Assembly: GCA_900608495.1 (NCBI GenBank)
Contig: UWYT01000278.1
Location: forward strand, 16,594 to 80,593
Source of the DNA: Olavius algarvensis spirochete endosymbiont
Lineage (GTDB): Bacteria; Spirochaetota; Spirochaetia; DSM-2461
DNA: 64,000 nucleotides
Direction of reading: 5' to 3'
The position numbers were made by a program, and so were the translations under genes. This document shows positions 1-8,442 of this stretch, piece by piece; positions within the stretch are counted from its first letter, which is position 1; every line of letters begins with the position of its first letter. Under the pieces are notes generated by a model. The model made no database searches and was not told the origin of the DNA. It saw only the letters and a list, made by a program, of their open reading frames with translations.

Positions 1-82
1 AGAATGCCTAACGCCATATTTTTCCGAGAGTTTTGTATTAGTTAGAAGCTTCGACAGGGACAACAGTGCTATCCTATAACCT

Positions 83-1804
83 ATGGAATCTGTTTTTGAT
101 CGGTTGGCTAAGGAAATTTCAGGGAAAGAGAGGCTCGCTCTACTGAAGAGAATTAGCAAATTGTATAAATCGGAGCCCCTGCATAAAGGTATTGCCTCCA
201 GCGATGAGCCATATATACCAGAAAGGCAATTCGCCCGATTATCCATATTCGCACGCCTTCAAATCATTATACTGGGCTTCCTGCTGGGTATAAGCAGAGA
301 TAAGGCGATAGAGAGATTTCTTCTTCGCAAAATTCATCGCAAGATAGATTACGTTGCTCCAGGACTGTTAGACCGTAGAAGAGGTTTGATAAATCCAAAG
401 TTATATCAAGTAATAGCAAAGCTGCGTTCAGCTATGAACGTTTTTAAGGAACCCATACTTAAGGCCCTGGAAGATGAGAAGGGTGAGTTCTATGCCTTCC
501 TGGGAAAGCTAGAATTTGAAGATGTTCAAACCCGACTTGAAACACAGTTGCTGCCAAGCAGCAATGACATCCCAAATATTCCTCATTCTAAAATAAAAAA
601 ACAATTGTTTTTGAGATTTAACGATATATTGAATGACATCGAACTCACTCAGCGTAAACGGATGAATATTCACACAGAAGTCCTTTTCCAACTAAGATCC
701 TTGGCCAGATTCCCCTACAACCGCATATTGAATCTCTTTCCACCAGGCGAGAATGGTGCAGCAGCGGGTGCGACGATTCGCGTGCTGAGAATACCTCTTC
801 TGGAACTCGGAGATGTACTCTTTGCTTTCCAGACTCCTCCAACTTCCATTTTACTTGAAGCAATTTTCCTGTTCGATTTACAGGACAAGATTAGCGAGGA
901 TTCCGAATGGCTTGAGAAAGAACTTCGCGAACGGATGAATCTGGCAGTTCACAGTTTGAATGTTGTACGAAAGGTAAATACCGCCATCCCCTGGGAACTC
1001 TTACTCAAGTCTCTGGCAGTAGATATTCACTACACGCCGACTACTGCCTCAGGCGTGGACGACTGGTTCAGAATATTTAAGCTATTCTGGACCAAGCGGC
1101 TCAATGCCAGATTTCGAGAATGGTCTAATCAAAAACATGTTCAAGAACTCCTGGAAGGGTTAAAGGAACAATATGAATTGACGGAAATTCCTTCGGTTCC
1201 AGGATACAGGGGAACTGAGTTTCCGGATCATTACAAACCTCGATACGAGTTAAGTTTCGCCGTCGTGAAAGTTCTCTTTCTGGAGATATTTCAAGCGAGA
1301 CTCTATCATGTGCTGAATATCATTAAAATAGATGGTAAGTTCTATAAAAAGACCAATAGGGAGGATTTTGAAGAGGCCTTCAATAGATTCGTAAAAATCC
1401 CGGATAAAATTCGTAGTTTTGAAAACAAATTGCGCCCAGATGGTAACTATGGCATTCGGCTTGAAAACCTATGGAAAGAAACCAATTCAGGAACAGACAC
1501 CTCAAAGCGTTTTTTCGAATTGCTTGGTCAACTCGATCGGGAGAGTCAGATTATAACTGTGCCGTTGATAGGAGACTTGAAAACAATGTCAGATATCCTG
1601 GGAGGTGTTTTGAGCGGCAGCGGGGGAACCTATGATTCGCTTTCAAATATGTCAGAGATAGGCGGTCATGGAAACCAGATATTCTTGGAAAACCTAAAGG
1701 AAGTTAGAAACATATTTAACCGTAGTGCGGAAAATCTCAAAAAACTATTGGAATTTGAAGAGAAGAGAATTCTTCCGGGACAGAGTAAGGAGACTCGCAA
1801 TTGA
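83..1804 (+). CDS. Conserved spirochaete protein of unknown function (DUF5312-like?)
   Basis: A 573-residue protein that I cannot assign to a function. It is largely alpha-helical and charged; residues about 50-75 are moderately hydrophobic (around FARLQIIILGFLLGI) and could be a membrane-associated helix, but there is no signal peptide. A Gly/Ser-rich stretch lies near residues 510-530 before a basic, Glu/Lys-rich C-terminus. Its size and its place directly before argS recall an uncharacterised spirochaete family that I recall as DUF5312; that link is from memory and unverified. The stop overlaps the argS start by four bases, so the two are probably co-translated. The ATG at 83 is the first good start and has no clear Shine-Dalgarno. 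Confidence 0.75.
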   Translation: MESVFDRLAKEISGKERLALLKRISKLYKSEPLHKGIASSDEPYIPERQFARLSIFARLQIIILGFLLGISRDKAIERFLLRKIHRKIDYVAPGLLDRRRGLINPKLYQVIAKLRSAMNVFKEPILKALEDEKGEFYAFLGKLEFEDVQTRLETQLLPSSNDIPNIPHSKIKKQLFLRFNDILNDIELTQRKRMNIHTEVLFQLRSLARFPYNRILNLFPPGENGAAAGATIRVLRIPLLELGDVLFAFQTPPTSILLEAIFLFDLQDKISEDSEWLEKELRERMNLAVHSLNVVRKVNTAIPWELLLKSLAVDIHYTPTTASGVDDWFRIFKLFWTKRLNARFREWSNQKHVQELLEGLKEQYELTEIPSVPGYRGTEFPDHYKPRYELSFAVVKVLFLEIFQARLYHVLNIIKIDGKFYKKTNREDFEEAFNRFVKIPDKIRSFENKLRPDGNYGIRLENLWKETNSGTDTSKRFFELLGQLDRESQIITVPLIGDLKTMSDILGGVLSGSGGTYDSLSNMSEIGGHGNQIFLENLKEVRNIFNRSAENLKKLLEFEEKRILPGQSKETRN

Positions 1805-3543
1805 CAGGTGTAAAGGAAATCTGGGCTACCAGAATTTTGAATGAATTGCATGAACTTGCAACAAAGGAGGGGGACACTTCAGATAACTTCTCAAACATTA
1901 TGAGTGTGGGAAGGCCGCCCGAGAGCACAATGGGTGATATCTCTTTTCCTCTTTTTCCCTATGCTAAATATCTCAAACTGAGCCCTGCACTAATTGCTTC
2001 AACCATAGCTGACAAGTTAATTGCCGAGGGTATTAGGGCTAATGCGGCAGGTGGCTATCTAAACATACATGTAGACAGGGTGGTTGCCATAACCGAGTTG
2101 TTCGATAGCATTTTCACCTTGAAAGAAAGCTGGGGAAATGGCAATGAACTCTGCGGGCAGAAGGTGATGATAGAGTATTCCAGTCCGAACACCAATAAGC
2201 CCCTGCATCTTGGTCATCTGAGAAACGACATACTTGGCGAAAGTTGCGCACGGATATTTTCCGCGAGAGGGGCAAAGGTGCTAAGGGTTAATCTAGTAAA
2301 TGATCGTGGAGTGCATATCTGTAAATCAATGCTCGCATATCAGGAATTCGGCAATGGCGAAACTCCTGAAAATTTGCGTGTGAAAAGCGATAGATTTGTG
2401 GGTGATTTCTATGTGAAGTTTGTTGAGTGGGCCAGGACAGATAAATCAGCCGAAGAAAAGGCCCAGAAGATGCTTAGGGATTGGGAATCTGGAGACAAAG
2501 AAGTAAGAAAGCTATGGAATACCATGAATAAATGGGCACTCTCTGGAATTGAAGCAACCTACCGAAGGACGGGAATCAGCTTCGATAGAATTTATAGAGA
2601 AAGTGAAACCTATTTGCAAGGGCGTGCGCAGGTATTTGAAGGTTTGAAGAAGGGCATATTCCATAAAGACAAGGATGGTTCAATCTGTTTTGACATGGGC
2701 GAGATTGGCTTGGATACAAAGGTATTACTTCGTTCCGATGGCACCACGGTGTATATAACGCAGGATTTTGGAACAGCTGTCAGCCGTTATGAAGACTGGC
2801 CCTTCGATCAGCTCATCTACGTTGTTGGCAGCGAACAAGAGTATCATTTCAAGGCTCTTTTTCATGTTCTGGATAAACTCGGATATTCGTGGGCAAGTAA
2901 GCTCAGACATCTCTCATATGGCATGGTCAATCTTCCGGAAGGAAAGATGAAATCCAGAGAGGGAACAGTGGTTGATGCCGATGAGCTGATCGACAAGCTC
3001 TCTATTCTGGCACTTGCCGAAATAAGATTGAAAGGTAGGGAAGGGTTGGTGGAGGATGCACCGGATATCGCTGAGAAAATTGCGCTGGCTGCGCTTCATT
3101 ATTTCCTTCTTCAGGTATCGCCAACTAAGGATATGATTTTTAATCCCGATGAATCCCTATCTTTCAACGGGAATTCGGGCCCCTACCTCCAATACACAGC
3201 TGCTCGTATCAACAGCCTAATTGCGAAGGCTTCCAGTGATGTGTTGGATATGGATGCGGATCCAAAACTACTCAATCGGAACGATGAATGGGAATTATGC
3301 CGGAAGCTTGGCGATTTTCCTGATTTGGTTTCAAGGTCCGCAAAAATTCTGGATCCTTCAATTTTAGCTGTAAATCTTCGCGAAATCGCCAGGGATTTTA
3401 GTCACTACTACCATGAGGTTCCGATCGCCAAAGCCAGGAACAAGGCGCTTGCCGCAGCCCGTTTAAGCCTCGCCCGTGCGGTATTGACAGTGCTCAAAAA
3501 CGGTTTTAAACTGCTGAACATTCCCTTTATCGAATCAATGTAG
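1801..3543 (+). CDS. argS: Arginyl-tRNA synthetase
   Basis: Class I aminoacyl-tRNA synthetase that charges tRNA-Arg with arginine in the cytoplasm. The 580-residue length is normal for ArgRS. Visible hallmarks are the HIGH-type signature (SSPNTNKPLHLGHLRN, about residues 128-143), the KMSK-type loop written KMKSREGTV (about residues 382-390), and a C-terminal helical anticodon-binding (DALR) domain with the NSGPYLQYTAARI motif. The start is TTG at 1801, overlapping the upstream stop (TTGA), which suggests translational coupling with the unknown gene before it. Nothing is missing from the catalytic core, so the call is secure. Confidence 0.97.
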   Translation: MTGVKEIWATRILNELHELATKEGDTSDNFSNIMSVGRPPESTMGDISFPLFPYAKYLKLSPALIASTIADKLIAEGIRANAAGGYLNIHVDRVVAITELFDSIFTLKESWGNGNELCGQKVMIEYSSPNTNKPLHLGHLRNDILGESCARIFSARGAKVLRVNLVNDRGVHICKSMLAYQEFGNGETPENLRVKSDRFVGDFYVKFVEWARTDKSAEEKAQKMLRDWESGDKEVRKLWNTMNKWALSGIEATYRRTGISFDRIYRESETYLQGRAQVFEGLKKGIFHKDKDGSICFDMGEIGLDTKVLLRSDGTTVYITQDFGTAVSRYEDWPFDQLIYVVGSEQEYHFKALFHVLDKLGYSWASKLRHLSYGMVNLPEGKMKSREGTVVDADELIDKLSILALAEIRLKGREGLVEDAPDIAEKIALAALHYFLLQVSPTKDMIFNPDESLSFNGNSGPYLQYTAARINSLIAKASSDVLDMDADPKLLNRNDEWELCRKLGDFPDLVSRSAKILDPSILAVNLREIARDFSHYYHEVPIAKARNKALAAARLSLARAVLTVLKNGFKLLNIPFIESM

Positions 3544-3847
3544 GCCTTCTTCTGATTTTCCGCATCCGGAATCTTACTTCGCACCCGGCTTCCTTGAGAA
3601 AAATAGACATACGTTGACGGGCATAACTCTTGTTGTTAATCTTCTGGCTATAGACATCTGGGAAGTATTCTATTAGTATAACATAGTGGATGTTCATCTG
3701 TGTTAGGCGGATGAGTAGGCTGATTGGCATGCTGCTGCGTCGTGGTTCCGGATGAAATCCTGACTATGAGCAGCGATGGCGAGGCTAGCGAGATGCCTTG
3801 TTGAACTGTCACACACTGGAACGATTTTTGTTAGCGGGGGATTCATG
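3544..3847 (+). promoter_or_regulatory. argS-rplU intergenic leader with candidate promoter (3614-3642)
   Basis: A 304-base gap without a convincing gene. A good sigma-70-type promoter is TTGACG at 3614-3619, a 17-base spacer, and TAATCT at 3637-3642, giving a 5' leader of about 200 bases before rplU. Such a long leader in front of a ribosomal-protein operon may carry regulation, but I see no recognisable L21 leader fold. A 21-codon ORF starting at an ATG near 3690 has no Shine-Dalgarno and is probably chance. Confidence 0.4.
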
Positions 3848-4162
3848 ATGTATGCTCTGGTGGAAATTCTGGGGAAGCAATACAAGGCGGAAAGGGGTAG
3901 TCTTATAAAAGTTGACTTGCTTGATGGTAAGAAGGCGGGTGACAGTGTGGAATTCGACACTGTGCTGATGATTTCAGACGGTGAGAATACTAGAATTGGT
4001 CAGCCCTATGTTGAGGGAATGAAGGTTTTGGGGACTGTTGGTGAATCAGTTCGAGAGGCCAAAATTGGAGTGACAAAGTTCAAGAAACGCAAAGGGTATC
4101 ATCGTTTTCTTGGCCATAGGCAGAGATATTCTCTTGTTAAGGTGAACGAAATCACCTCCTAG
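3848..4162 (+). CDS. rplU: 50S ribosomal protein bL21
   Basis: Component of the large ribosomal subunit that binds 23S rRNA. The 104-residue length and the opening MYALVEILGKQYKAERG are typical of bL21, as is the C-terminal KKRKGYHRFLGHRQRYS segment. The start is placed at the second of two adjacent ATGs (3845 and 3848); a GGGGG purine run lies just upstream, and family members begin at this Met. First gene of a run rplU-prp-rpmA-obg-nadD-LCP-rsfS with tiny gaps or overlaps, so very likely one operon. The open frame extends upstream to 3776, but that part has no family resemblance. Confidence 0.96.
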   Translation: MYALVEILGKQYKAERGSLIKVDLLDGKKAGDSVEFDTVLMISDGENTRIGQPYVEGMKVLGTVGESVREAKIGVTKFKKRKGYHRFLGHRQRYSLVKVNEITS

Positions 4163-4172
4163 GACTGTAGCG

Positions 4173-4517
4173 GTGATTGCGGTTGTAGTGGCTCTTGATG
4201 GCCAGGGTGCCTTAAATCGGATGAACCTCAGCGGTCATGCGGGATATTGGAGTAGAAAAGGAGATCCGGCCTGTGCGGCTACGACACTGCTGGTGCGTTC
4301 GGTTGCTAAGTTGGTGGCATCACTGGATGGTTGGACCGTTAACGGTGGAGCGCGGAAACTTGGCAAGTTAACCATGGAGATAGAAAGTCGCCCAGTGGAT
4401 TCGGAAGACTGGCTTCGCGGAGTAACCGATACTCTTTTACAAGGCCTTGCCGATATTGCAAGAGAATATCCGAATTCAATAAACCTAAAATTGGAGAAGA
4501 TAAACGATGGCTCATAA
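4173..4517 (+). CDS. prp: Prp-type ribosomal-processing cysteine protease (YsxB/DUF464 family)
   Basis: A 114-residue protein between L21 and L27, the classic position of Prp. Prp in Firmicutes removes an N-terminal extension from bL27. The family's catalytic dyad is visible: His in SGHAGY and Cys in DPACAAT, 12 residues apart, the same spacing as the Staphylococcus aureus His22/Cys34 pair. The start is GTG at 4173, ten bases after rplU; the end overlaps rpmA by 11 bases. The oddity is that the neighbouring L27 has no extension to cleave (see findings), so the substrate here is uncertain. Family assignment is firm, role less so. Confidence 0.85.
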   Translation: MIAVVVALDGQGALNRMNLSGHAGYWSRKGDPACAATTLLVRSVAKLVASLDGWTVNGGARKLGKLTMEIESRPVDSEDWLRGVTDTLLQGLADIAREYPNSINLKLEKINDGS

Positions 4518-4761
4518 GAAAGGTGGCGGTTCCTCGAAAAATGGCCGTGATTCCAATGCTCAAAGATTGGGTATAAAGCGATATGGAGGTCAGTTTGTGT
4601 CTGCGGGTACCATTTTAGTTCGTCAGCGCGGAACCAAGGTGCATCCGGGGGATTTTGTTGGTAGAGGCAAAGACGATACCCTGTTTGCAAAAAATTCGGG
4701 AACCGTTTTGTACCATTTCAAGAAAGGTAAGAAGCGGGTGTCAATTATAAGCGATAGCTGA
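4507..4761 (+). CDS. rpmA: 50S ribosomal protein bL27
   Basis: Large-subunit protein whose N-terminal tail reaches the peptidyl-transferase centre. The 84 residues begin [19 protein letters not shown], the mature-type N-terminus seen in E. coli. The codons upstream of this ATG run into an in-frame TAA at 4501, so there is no room for the Firmicute-type propeptide. It overlaps the end of prp by 11 bases and is followed by obg after 6 bases, so it is translated within the same operon. Length and sequence are normal. Confidence 0.96.
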   Translation: MAHKKGGGSSKNGRDSNAQRLGIKRYGGQFVSAGTILVRQRGTKVHPGDFVGRGKDDTLFAKNSGTVLYHFKKGKKRVSIISDS

Positions 4762-4767
4762 CACCTT

Positions 4768-5763
4768 ATGTCTTCCTTCATCGACGAGGCCTTCCTTGAG
4801 GTTCGATCAGGCGACGGCGGATCCGGATCTGTCTCGTTTCGCCGTGAGAAATATGTTTCGCGGGGCGGTCCCGACGGAGGTGACGGCGGGAAGGGTGGAG
4901 ATGTCATATTTGTTTCTCGGCGGAATCTATCGACACTGGCCCATATTCGACGACGAGCTGCTTATGCGGCAAAAAACGGAAAGTCCGGCAGCGGTAGGAG
5001 AATGTGCGGCAAAGATGGCGACAATCTCGTCATTTCCGTACCGCCGGGTACCAGAGTGATAGACATAACCATTGGGAAAACACTTCACGATTTCGACAGG
5101 AAATCGGAAGGTGAGGAGTGGATATTCCTTACGGGCGGACGCGGGGGATTGGGGAATTGGCATTTTCGAACCTCCGGTAATCAGACTCCAACTCATGCGC
5201 AATCTGGTAAATCGGGTTCCTTGCGAGAAATCTCTCTAGAATTGCTGCTCATTGCGGATATCGGCCTGGTAGGAATGCCAAATGCCGGTAAATCCAGCCT
5301 CATCAATGCCTTGACATCGGCAAAATCGAGGGTTGCCGACTATCCATTTACCACCAGGGTTCCATGCCTGGGTGTACTTCGGCGAGGCGAACAGGAAAGG
5401 ATAATTGCCGATATCCCGGGGCTTATTGAGGGAGCCTCAGAAGGTGTTGGACTAGGACATAGATTCCTGCGTCACATTAGTCGATCCGCATATTTGGTGT
5501 ATATGAGCGATTTAAGCGATGCTGATCCGATTCATACCCTTCGAGTACTCAAGAAAGAGATAGAACTATTCGATTCCAACCTATTGAAGAAACCAAGCAT
5601 AATCATTGGTTCCAAAGCCGATCTTGATGAATCAGGTGCAAAGCTAGATCTGCTTATTGGAGCATTTCCGGATGATGAAGTTATTGGTGTATCTGTTTTT
5701 TCCTCGGAGAAACTGGAACAATTCTGCGATCGACTGTTTAATCTCAGCAATGACAACTTGTGA
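4768..5763 (+). CDS. obgE: GTPase Obg (short form without OCT domain)
   Basis: Ribosome-associated GTPase involved in 50S assembly and stress control. Residues 1-160 form the glycine-rich Obg fold (SGDGGSGSVSFRREK and similar repeats). The G domain follows with G1 GMPNAGKSS (about residue 171), a TT switch-I (FTTRVPCLG), G3 DIPGLIEGA, and a G4 position reading SKAD rather than the usual NKxD/TKxD. At 331 residues it ends after the G domain, so it lacks the C-terminal OCT domain of Bacillus Obg. It is 6 bases after rpmA, and its stop overlaps nadD (GTGA). Confidence 0.95.
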   Translation: MSSFIDEAFLEVRSGDGGSGSVSFRREKYVSRGGPDGGDGGKGGDVIFVSRRNLSTLAHIRRRAAYAAKNGKSGSGRRMCGKDGDNLVISVPPGTRVIDITIGKTLHDFDRKSEGEEWIFLTGGRGGLGNWHFRTSGNQTPTHAQSGKSGSLREISLELLLIADIGLVGMPNAGKSSLINALTSAKSRVADYPFTTRVPCLGVLRRGEQERIIADIPGLIEGASEGVGLGHRFLRHISRSAYLVYMSDLSDADPIHTLRVLKKEIELFDSNLLKKPSIIIGSKADLDESGAKLDLLIGAFPDDEVIGVSVFSSEKLEQFCDRLFNLSNDNL

Positions 5764-6338
5764 AAACAGCAATACTTGGAGGATCCTTCAATCCTGTTCA
5801 CTCTGGCCATTTATCAATAGCTGAAGAAGTCATAAAAAACGGCTATCAGAAAATCCTGTTTATTCCGGTTGCAATTCCACCTCACAAAACTCTGGCCCGT
5901 GGAGCTAGCGATGCGGATCGTCTTGCCATGTTGAAGCTGGCCCTTCAGGATTTCTCTTGGGCTGAGCTTTGGAGAGGAGAGATATACCGCAGTGGACCTT
6001 CTTACAGTATCGATACTGTCCGGGAACTAAAGGAAAATGGGATACTTGATTCCAGGGCAGCCATTATAATTGGCGATGACCTAGCGGACGATTTTTCGTC
6101 ATGGAAAGATGTCCCGAGACTATTAGACGAGGTAAATATCATTCTTGCTCGACGAGATGTGAAAAGAGAGGTTGAGTTTCAGTACCCTTGTTTCAGGCTG
6201 CCTAATACGCCGGTACCCTATTCATCGAGCGAGATAAGGCAGAGAATCGAAAACGGTTTGAGCATAGGCAGGCTAGTACCGCTTCCCGTTACCGAATACA
6301 TTGAGAGAAACAGGCTTTATGGTTTTGCGCAAACCTGA
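5760..6338 (+). CDS. nadD: Nicotinate-nucleotide adenylyltransferase
   Basis: Adenylates nicotinate mononucleotide to deamido-NAD in NAD biosynthesis. The 192-residue protein has the nucleotidyltransferase signature GGSFNPVHSGHL at the N-terminus, PPHKT near residue 40, and the C-terminal SSSEIRQRI motif, all expected for NadD. GTG start at 5760 overlaps the obg stop by four bases. The obg-nadD-(LCP)-rsfS order is common in spirochaetes and many other bacteria. Length is normal and no key residue is missing. Confidence 0.94.
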   Translation: MKTAILGGSFNPVHSGHLSIAEEVIKNGYQKILFIPVAIPPHKTLARGASDADRLAMLKLALQDFSWAELWRGEIYRSGPSYSIDTVRELKENGILDSRAAIIIGDDLADDFSSWKDVPRLLDEVNIILARRDVKREVEFQYPCFRLPNTPVPYSSSEIRQRIENGLSIGRLVPLPVTEYIERNRLYGFAQT

Positions 6339-7497
6339 AAATCCTTATTGGTTTTTCGCACTAATTGTGATTCTCGTGGCCTTCCTGGTTGTATGGGCGG
6401 TTTTGAGCCTGAGAATAGATTTATTTACAGAGGCGATTAAAGAGGGTGTAACGATTAGCATACTTATCGTGATTGACGATAGGAACAAACCTCTAATTTC
6501 GGAGGTTCTCTATTACCATCCGAAAACACAGAATGCAGCCTTAACAGCGATACCCATTGAAACCGGCACTCTGCTTTTGGCGGTCGATAAAATAGATAGA
6601 TTGGAATCCATATACAATAGCGACAATCTGGAACCCTATCGGGATGCAGTCGAGACACTGCTTGGATACCCAGTTTCATTTGTAATTCGCTTTGATTCGG
6701 ACAATTTCGAGCGCCTGGTGGACCATTTGGGGGGGATAGATGTTTTCATACCCAATGCAATTGACGATACAGTCGATGGAGTAAGATACCTCTTTCCGCC
6801 GGGGAGTGTGAAGCTTGACGGGTCCAAAGCGCTTTCTTACGTTGAATACAAACCAACGGGAGAACCAATAACTGAAAGGATGGAGCGAGAACACAGGGTT
6901 GTCAAATCCCTGCTGCGCTCCATAAGCGACAGTGGGAATCGCCTTCTCTCATCAGAAGTGTTCCCCTATATTCGAGATATATTCAACTCCAATCTCGATG
7001 ATCGCAGTCTATCAACTCTCATTGAAACTTTGACTGCGATTGATTCCAAAAGTCTTGTTTTGCAAGGCATTATTGGCGACCAGCGCACGCTTCAAGGTAA
7101 GAACATACTCTTCCCCTTTTATGATGGAAATTTGATTAAGGAAACGGTTCAGAAGATTAACAAAACTCTTGCCAAGATTGATGTTCTTGACGACGATGCG
7201 CTGTCGATTAACGTGGAAATCTTGAACGGAACTAATCTGTCGGGGCTTGCATCCAGGACGGCGCAGCTATATAAAAGTTTTGGCTTCAAGATTGCCGCTA
7301 TCGCGAACGCTGAACTTAACGACTATAGCAGAACCATTGTGCTGGACAGAAAGGGAAATCCGGAGGCTGCGAAAAAAGTGGCAGAATTGATTCGCTGTGA
7401 TCAAATCCATTCGCAGATAGACGAAAATCGGGATGAAACCGTAGATGTAACGGTTATTCTGGGAAGAGATTTTGATGGAAGATACGTTAAGAAGTAA
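6319..7497 (+). CDS. LCP-family (LytR-CpsA-Psr) membrane protein with LytR C-terminal domain
   Basis: A 392-residue protein with one N-terminal signal-anchor (about residues 9-30, PYWFFALIVILVAFL) and a large extracytoplasmic part. Residues about 45-240 match the LCP catalytic fold by pattern (LGYPVSFVIRFDSDNFERLVDHLGGIDV is close to the family's central motif; RMEREHRVVKSLL is the helix with conserved Arg). Residues about 295-360 look like the LytR_C domain (VEILNGTNLSGLA). LCP enzymes attach glycopolymers to the wall in Firmicutes; the acceptor in a spirochaete is unknown. The ATG at 6319 is preferred over an in-frame TTG at 6301. It overlaps nadD and rsfS. Confidence 0.82.
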   Translation: MVLRKPENPYWFFALIVILVAFLVVWAVLSLRIDLFTEAIKEGVTISILIVIDDRNKPLISEVLYYHPKTQNAALTAIPIETGTLLLAVDKIDRLESIYNSDNLEPYRDAVETLLGYPVSFVIRFDSDNFERLVDHLGGIDVFIPNAIDDTVDGVRYLFPPGSVKLDGSKALSYVEYKPTGEPITERMEREHRVVKSLLRSISDSGNRLLSSEVFPYIRDIFNSNLDDRSLSTLIETLTAIDSKSLVLQGIIGDQRTLQGKNILFPFYDGNLIKETVQKINKTLAKIDVLDDDALSINVEILNGTNLSGLASRTAQLYKSFGFKIAAIANAELNDYSRTIVLDRKGNPEAAKKVAELIRCDQIHSQIDENRDETVDVTVILGRDFDGRYVKK

Positions 7498-7846
7498 GGC
7501 GCGAGAACTCTGCGAGCTACTTACTAAAAGGAAAGCGGGAAACGTAATGGGCTTGGAAATGAGCAAGATATGTTCGTGGACCTCGCACCTCGTTATCGGA
7601 ACTGTGTCCAGCCGAATACACATGAAGGGACTCGGTGAGGCGGTTACCGATAAAATGCGGGAGCTGGGAATTGAAACTCGTTTCACTGGCAAAAGAGCCA
7701 ATGAGAGCTCGTGGCGAATAATTGACGGCGGTGATATTGTTGTCAGCCTAATGGACTCAGTATCTAGAGGATTCTATGCGTTAGAGGAAAGATGGTTCGA
7801 ATCTGAAGTTTTTTACAATGCCAGTAGGACGATACACTTAGGTTAA
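7475..7846 (+). CDS. rsfS: Ribosomal silencing factor RsfS (Iojap family)
   Basis: Binds uL14 on the 50S subunit and blocks subunit joining in starvation. The 123-residue protein carries the family pattern: a helical N-terminus, SHLVIGTVSS (the core strand), then the ESSWRIIDGGDIVVSLM segment, which corresponds to the conserved W.l.D.GdvvvH.f motif with Ser where His is usual. ATG at 7475 lies right after an in-frame TTG at 7472; either could be used. It overlaps the LCP gene by 23 bases and closes the operon that begins at rplU. Confidence 0.9.
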   Translation: MEDTLRSKARELCELLTKRKAGNVMGLEMSKICSWTSHLVIGTVSSRIHMKGLGEAVTDKMRELGIETRFTGKRANESSWRIIDGGDIVVSLMDSVSRGFYALEERWFESEVFYNASRTIHLG

Positions 7847-7964
7847 TCATCAGGCAAAATAGACTTGCCGTAAAACGCTGCCTTCGTCATCGCTGTATAG
7901 ACGACGCCTAGCAAGTTAGTTCCACGGTAGAAGTTCACATGAATCCCAATTTCCACTTGATTAC

Positions 7965-7994
7965 TTGATTGACAATGGTGGCACGGCTTATAAT
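7965..7994 (+). promoter_or_regulatory. Promoter of spoVG / tRNA-Gln / rplY operon
   Basis: TTGATT at 7965-7970, an 18-base spacer, and a perfect TATAAT at 7989-7994. An alternative -35 TTGACA at 7969-7974 would have only 14 bases of spacer. This sits 31 bases upstream of the spoVG start, in the 178-base gap after rsfS, and is followed by a strong Shine-Dalgarno. Confidence 0.65.
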
Positions 7995-8024
7995 GGAATC
8001 GTGCAACCGCTCCAGGAGGACGGT

Positions 8025-8303
8025 ATGGAAATTACTGATATTCGCATCAGAAAAGTTGAAACAGATGGAAAGTTGAAAGCCTATGTCACGCTGACTTTTG
8101 ATGATTCTTTTGTCGTACACAATGTTAAAATCATTCAGGGTACAAACGGAGTTTTTATTGCCATGCCGAGCCGAAAAACAAAAAATGGTGAATACAAGGA
8201 CATAGTACACCCTATAAATTCAACATTTCGCACTCGATTGCAGGAGAAAATTCTGGCTGAATATGAAAATATGGGTGATGCTATGGAGCATACTGCGAAG
8301 TAG
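8025..8303 (+). CDS. spoVG: SpoVG-family nucleic-acid-binding regulator
   Basis: A 92-residue SpoVG protein. The opening [20 protein letters not shown] and the strand [20 protein letters not shown] are the two hallmark segments of the family. In Borrelia and several Firmicutes SpoVG binds DNA and RNA and tunes expression of virulence and physiology genes; the target here is unknown. The ATG at 8025 is chosen over an upstream in-frame ATG because AGGAGGA at 8014-8020 is ideally placed and homologues start with MEITD. It has its own promoter and is followed closely by tRNA-Gln and rplY. Confidence 0.95.
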   Translation: MEITDIRIRKVETDGKLKAYVTLTFDDSFVVHNVKIIQGTNGVFIAMPSRKTKNGEYKDIVHPINSTFRTRLQEKILAEYENMGDAMEHTAK

Positions 8304-8338
8304 AATTGGGGAAAACCACTAGAACGGTTGCTATAGAT

Positions 8339-8410
8339 TAGGACGTCGGCAAGCGGTAAGCCACCGGGTTTTGATCCCGGCATTCGCAGGTTCGATTCCT
8401 GCCGTCCTAG
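8339..8410 (+). tRNA. tRNA-Gln (anticodon TTG)
   Basis: Full cloverleaf can be drawn: acceptor stem TAGGACG / CGTCCTA (perfect), D stem GGC/GCC, anticodon stem CCGGG/CCCGG with loop TTTTGAT (anticodon TTG), T stem GCAGG/CCTGC with loop TTCGATT, discriminator G at 8410. No CCA is encoded, so it must be added after transcription. It lies between spoVG and rplY and is probably processed from their shared transcript. Confidence 0.95.
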
Positions 8411-8442
8411 ATTCCCCGCACACAGTGGAGGTGAGCAAAATA

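Noticed and set aside
51..80. TCGACA (51-56), 18 bases, TATAAC (75-80) before the first gene
   Set aside because: The -10 is only two bases from the ATG at 83, so transcription would start inside the gene. Either the start is downstream or this is chance; not counted among leaderless genes.
4151..4160. ATCACCTCCT, a 10-base match to the 16S rRNA 3' tail (anti-Shine-Dalgarno) at the end of rplU
   Set aside because: It is the sense-strand sequence of the last rplU codons and cannot act as a ribosome binding site on this strand. Probably coincidence, though it could pair with nearby purine runs.
4235..4690. 151-codon minus-strand ORF across prp and rpmA
   Set aside because: Antisense shadow; both sense genes have clear family motifs.
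7847..7964. Possible small RNA between rsfS and spoVG
   Set aside because: No stable fold, promoter or terminator could be drawn apart from the spoVG promoter.
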